Shown here: piece by piece, positions 61,813-64,000 of the stretch
Position numbering within the stretch: the first letter of the stretch is position 1
How the letters are laid out: each line of letters starts with the position of its first letter
Origin: JAPOUP01 sp965221405
GTDB taxonomy: Bacteria > Pseudomonadota > Alphaproteobacteria > Rhodobacterales > Rhodobacteraceae
Reading direction: 5' to 3'
Length of the DNA: 64,000 nt
Assembly (NCBI GenBank): GCA_965221405.1
Contig: CBDCSE010000002.1
Span: 1,798,001 to 1,862,000 of the forward strand
Translations under genes and position numbers: made by a program
Notes under the pieces: generated by a model
What the model saw: the letters and a program-made list of their open reading frames with translations, nothing else
Told to the model about the DNA's origin: nothing
Database searches by the model: none

Positions 61813-62364
61813 ATGGCTAAACCGATGGAGACTACCGTGGCACAGGACAAATTCAAGGCTCTGGTTCACTATCTGATCGAGCAATCGTCCGGGACTTCAG
61901 GCGATCTTGGTTCCATACGGCTGAACAAGGCCCTTTGGTTTGCAGACGTTCTGGTTTACCGGAAAGAAGGGGAATCAATCACGGGCGAGAAATATGTCAA
62001 AAGAAAGCGCGGTCCCGTCCCGCAGACTATTCTGCAGACCATAGAACAGCTTCGGGACGAAGGAAAGATTCACTTTCGGAAACCGGAATTCGAACATGAC
62101 TCGTGGAAATACAGTTCACTGGTAGAGCCGGAAACCGGACTTCTTTCGGAAAGCCACTTACGATGGGCAAATGCCGCCTTGGAATTCGTTCAGGGAAAAA
62201 CGGCTAACGACATAAGCGAACTCACCCACGATGAAGTATGGGAAGCTGCTTCTGAAGGGGAGGAAATACCCCTGTTCACTACGCTGGTGAGCTACTGTGG
62301 AGAAATCAGACAGGAAACGATAGAGTGGGCTGAATCCGTGATCAATGAACGGGAAGCCGTTTAA
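61813..62364 (+). CDS. Panacea-domain (SocA-like) antitoxin
   Basis: The Panacea domain (DUF4065, SocA) is a general antitoxin domain paired with many unrelated toxins. FKALVHYLIEQSSGTSGDLGSIRLNKALWFADVLVYRKEGESITGEKYVKRKRGPVPQTI-type sequence is the core (residues about 15-75). ELTHDEVWEAASEGEEIPL follows. 183 residues from ATG 61813; ATG 61825 or GTG 61837 (GGAG six bases upstream) may be the true start. Stop and next ATG overlap by one base (TAATG), so the pair is translationally coupled. Confidence 0.82.
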   Translation: MAKPMETTVAQDKFKALVHYLIEQSSGTSGDLGSIRLNKALWFADVLVYRKEGESITGEKYVKRKRGPVPQTILQTIEQLRDEGKIHFRKPEFEHDSWKYSSLVEPETGLLSESHLRWANAALEFVQGKTANDISELTHDEVWEAASEGEEIPLFTTLVSYCGEIRQETIEWAESVINEREAV

Positions 62365-62651
62365 TGCCATGGGGACTTACGCTTAGAACAGTAGTTCTGG
62401 ACGAAAAAGCGTTAGAGTTCCACGAACAGGCAATGGATCGGAACTGCCGTTTTGATGATCAGTGGGCAGCGGTTGAATGGCTGCTCTCCAAAGCCCCTGA
62501 AAACGGGCAGTTTCGGGATGAAGACTATCCCCACAGAAACTTGATATATGTTGTTCCCGCCGATGAATTAGCGGGAACAAAGGAGTTGTGGGTTTTGTAC
62601 TCATATGATTCCCAGCAAGTTACTGTCCACGCGATACGCTTTTACCCCTGA
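62364..62651 (+). CDS. Candidate toxin coupled to the Panacea antitoxin
   Basis: 95 residues: MPWGLTLRTVVLDEKALEFH, FDDQWAAVEWLLSKAP, HRNLIYVVPADELAGTKELWVLYSYDSQQVTVHAIRFYP. The beta-rich C-terminus ending in an aromatic/Arg strand is reminiscent of RelE/ParE-like folds, but I do not recognise the family. No membrane segment. Toxin role is inferred only from coupling to a Panacea gene. Confidence 0.6.
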   Translation: MPWGLTLRTVVLDEKALEFHEQAMDRNCRFDDQWAAVEWLLSKAPENGQFRDEDYPHRNLIYVVPADELAGTKELWVLYSYDSQQVTVHAIRFYP

Positions 62652-62755
62652 TACGCCAGGCTAGGAATCCGACCATGCACGGGAAACAGGGAAGCGGTGG
62701 GTTTAGGTTGCGGGCTTCTATCAGGTTACGGCATTCTTCGGGCATATCGGCAATA

Positions 62756-62944
62756 CTACTCAGTGAGTGGCACTTCGATCACGTCAGCTTCTAACGACTT
62801 CTTCATCAGTTCGATACGATTGCGACATTCCTTTATGTCATTGTACCCAGTTCCCGAAGTTCCGATGATTTCATTGTTGGCAGCGCGGAATCTCCAACGC
62901 CATAGCCCAGCAGCAGATTTATCACGATAGATCTCGTATCTCAT
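62756..62944 (-). CDS. DUF1508-family protein
   Basis: 62 residues: MRYEIYRDKSAAGLWRWRFRAANNEIIGTSGTGYNDIKECRNRIELMKK follows the YegP/DUF1508 single-repeat pattern (YEIYxDxxGxWRWR, NGEIIAxSGxGY). Role unknown, widespread small protein. Convergent with the Panacea pair. Confidence 0.78.
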   Translation of the reverse strand: MRYEIYRDKSAAGLWRWRFRAANNEIIGTSGTGYNDIKECRNRIELMKKSLEADVIEVPLTE

Positions 62945-62980
62945 GGGACGGCCTCTGCATTGTTAATTTCAGGTGAACGT

Positions 62981-62997
62981 AAGGGGGCTGCCCCCTT
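62981..62997. repeat. GC-rich hairpin upstream of DUF1508
   Basis: AAGGGGG, loop CTG, CCCCCTT. Perfect seven-base stem. Between the divergent DUF1508 and galB genes; could terminate read-through or be structural. Confidence 0.35.
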
Positions 62998-63210
62998 CCG
63001 GTTTCTTGCGCTCGGCCGGTCTTGCCAATTCGAATCTGCGAAGCTGTATTGGAAAGCTATTGATAGGCGATCTGGCATCACTGGTTCAACGGGAAACCCG
63101 GCTGAATCCGCGCAGACCCCCTTTTACGTCTCAACTCGAAACAGGTGTTTCCCTATATGGTCACGTTAAAGTCAGACAGACCTGACCAATCAAAACCAGG
63201 AGGCTTGCCC

Positions 63211-63948
63211 ATGTCCGATAAAAGAACCGCGCTTGTTATTAGCGCGCACTCCGCCGACTTCGTCTGGCGCGCTGGCGGGGCCATCGCCCTGCATCAAGAC
63301 AAGGGATACGAGGTAACGGTTGTCTGCCTGTCCTATGGCGAGCGAGGTGAGAGCGCGAAGCTATGGAGGCGGGACGGCATGACCCTCCAGAAAGTCAAAG
63401 CCGCACGCAGAACCGAGGCCGAATGCGCTGCCGCCGCTTTGGGTGTCAACGATATCCGTTTCTTCGACGTGGGCGATTACCCGCTGGATCTGGGCCACGA
63501 AACACGGGACCGTATGGTTGATGTGATCCGTGAGGTACAACCGAAGTTCATGATGTCCCATTCAAAGTGGGATCCCTACAACACCGATCATATGGAAACG
63601 ACACAGTTTGCCCTACAATGCCGGATGATCGCGCAGGCGTGGGGCCACAATCCGGGCCAGAAGGTTCTGGGCGCTCCACAGCTTTATCTGTTCGAGCCGC
63701 ACCAGACCGAACAAATGGAGTGGAAGCCAAGCGTGTTTCTCGACATCACGGATGTCTGGGATAGGAAATGGGCGGCAATCCAGTGCATGCGGGGGCAGGA
63801 GCATCTCTGGAGCTTCTACAAGAACGTTGCCGAGAACCGCGCCAATCACTTCCGGCGCAATTCCGGTGGGCAGGCTGGAGGACGGGCGGCGAAATACGCG
63901 GAAGGTTTCGAGACGATCTTTCCTCGGACAGTGGATGAACTGGAATGA
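63211..63948 (+). CDS. galB: 4-oxalomesaconate hydratase GalB (PIG-L family)
   Basis: Hydrates 4-oxalomesaconate to 4-carboxy-4-hydroxy-2-oxoadipate in the protocatechuate/gallate route, doing the job of the unrelated LigJ. PIG-L metal motif as SAHSADFVWRAGG (H13, D16), CLSYGERGESAKLW, EAECAAAALGV, then SHSKWDPYNTDHMETTQFA with further His ligands. 245 residues, ATG 63211 behind AGGAGG. Overlaps the next gene by four bases. Confidence 0.9.
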   Translation: MSDKRTALVISAHSADFVWRAGGAIALHQDKGYEVTVVCLSYGERGESAKLWRRDGMTLQKVKAARRTEAECAAAALGVNDIRFFDVGDYPLDLGHETRDRMVDVIREVQPKFMMSHSKWDPYNTDHMETTQFALQCRMIAQAWGHNPGQKVLGAPQLYLFEPHQTEQMEWKPSVFLDITDVWDRKWAAIQCMRGQEHLWSFYKNVAENRANHFRRNSGGQAGGRAAKYAEGFETIFPRTVDELE

Positions 63949-64000
63949 CCTATCAAGCTGGCACAGCGGGTGTTGTCGTCCAGAAAATCGAGCGCGCGGA
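63945..64000 (+). CDS. ligK: 4-carboxy-4-hydroxy-2-oxoadipate aldolase LigK, N-terminus only
   Basis: ATG 63945 overlaps galB (ATGA). The 18 codons before the window edge read MTYQAGTAGVVVQKIERA, matching the GxVVQNIERA start of LigK/GalC aldolases, which split the hydrated product into pyruvate and oxaloacetate. Only the N-terminus is visible. Confidence 0.7.
   Translation, partial: MTYQAGTAGVVVQKIERA

Noticed and set aside
63015..63060. TTCGAATC tRNA-like T-loop motif
   Set aside because: No acceptor, D or anticodon stems could be paired around it.

Overview
The window looks like a piece of an alphaproteobacterial chromosome around its replication origin, interrupted repeatedly by insertion sequences. 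Evidence for the group is the conserved gene order parB-parA-rsmG-mnmG-mnmE-rho-hemJ, then an AT-rich gap, then aroE-coaE-dnaQ-secB-fxsA-Tim44-like-Smr. Two perfect parS palindromes lie inside rsmG and at the start of mnmG. hrcA-grpE, rph-rdgB-hemW and DUF1244/N-formylglutamate amidohydrolase/pyk are also in arrangements usual for this class. Host genes are moderately GC-rich. Most mobile DNA is visibly more GC-rich and much of it is broken. That load of decaying IS elements would fit a lineage under relaxed selection, such as a host-associated one, but this is inference.

Layout. 1-4.2 kb: pile-up of an IS1634-type element, a tyrosine recombinase fragment, an IS110 remnant and an IS1595 remnant. 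4.5-7.9 kb: msrA and mutS. 8.3-13.4 kb: FAH-family hydrolase divergent from a GntR regulator and a four-gene ABC importer of the SsuABC/taurine type. 13.4-25.3 kb: grpE, hrcA, rph, rdgB, hemW and the parB-to-hemJ block. 25.3-26.8 kb: an IS30 element inserted immediately upstream of hemJ. 26.8-27.3 kb: candidate oriC and a shrunken maf relic. 27.3-32.0 kb: aroE to the Smr gene.

32.1-42.6 kb is an accessory island. It holds a frameshifted DUF4338-ISAs1 transposase, a DUF6915/DUF6878 gene pair with a small divergent ORF, an intact IS1634 with a 13-bp target repeat, and a RES-domain toxin whose antitoxin is cut off by an IS30 copy. It also holds a decayed second copy of the DUF6915/DUF6878 module, DUF1244, and an IS30 fragment carrying a 168-bp MITE-like insertion. 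42.7-45.0 kb: N-formylglutamate amidohydrolase and pyk. 45.2-48.9 kb: remains of a Tn3-like transposon (resolvase piece, toxin-antitoxin-like pair, an unknown 221-residue protein, transposase tail) and other debris.

48.9-64.0 kb is catabolic. It starts with an MDR oxidoreductase and a sugar/polyol-type ABC importer with two ATPases and a small membrane subunit. Next come a DUF59 protein and an amidohydrolase of the kind seen beside propane monooxygenases. After these are ligC-ligB-ligA with a DUF1932 dehydrogenase, a Panacea-domain toxin-antitoxin candidate, DUF1508, galB and the start of ligK. Together ligAB, ligC, galB and ligK encode most of the protocatechuate 4,5-cleavage route to pyruvate and oxaloacetate. 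The pyrone lactonase step is not inside the window. No rRNA, tRNA or CRISPR was recognised.
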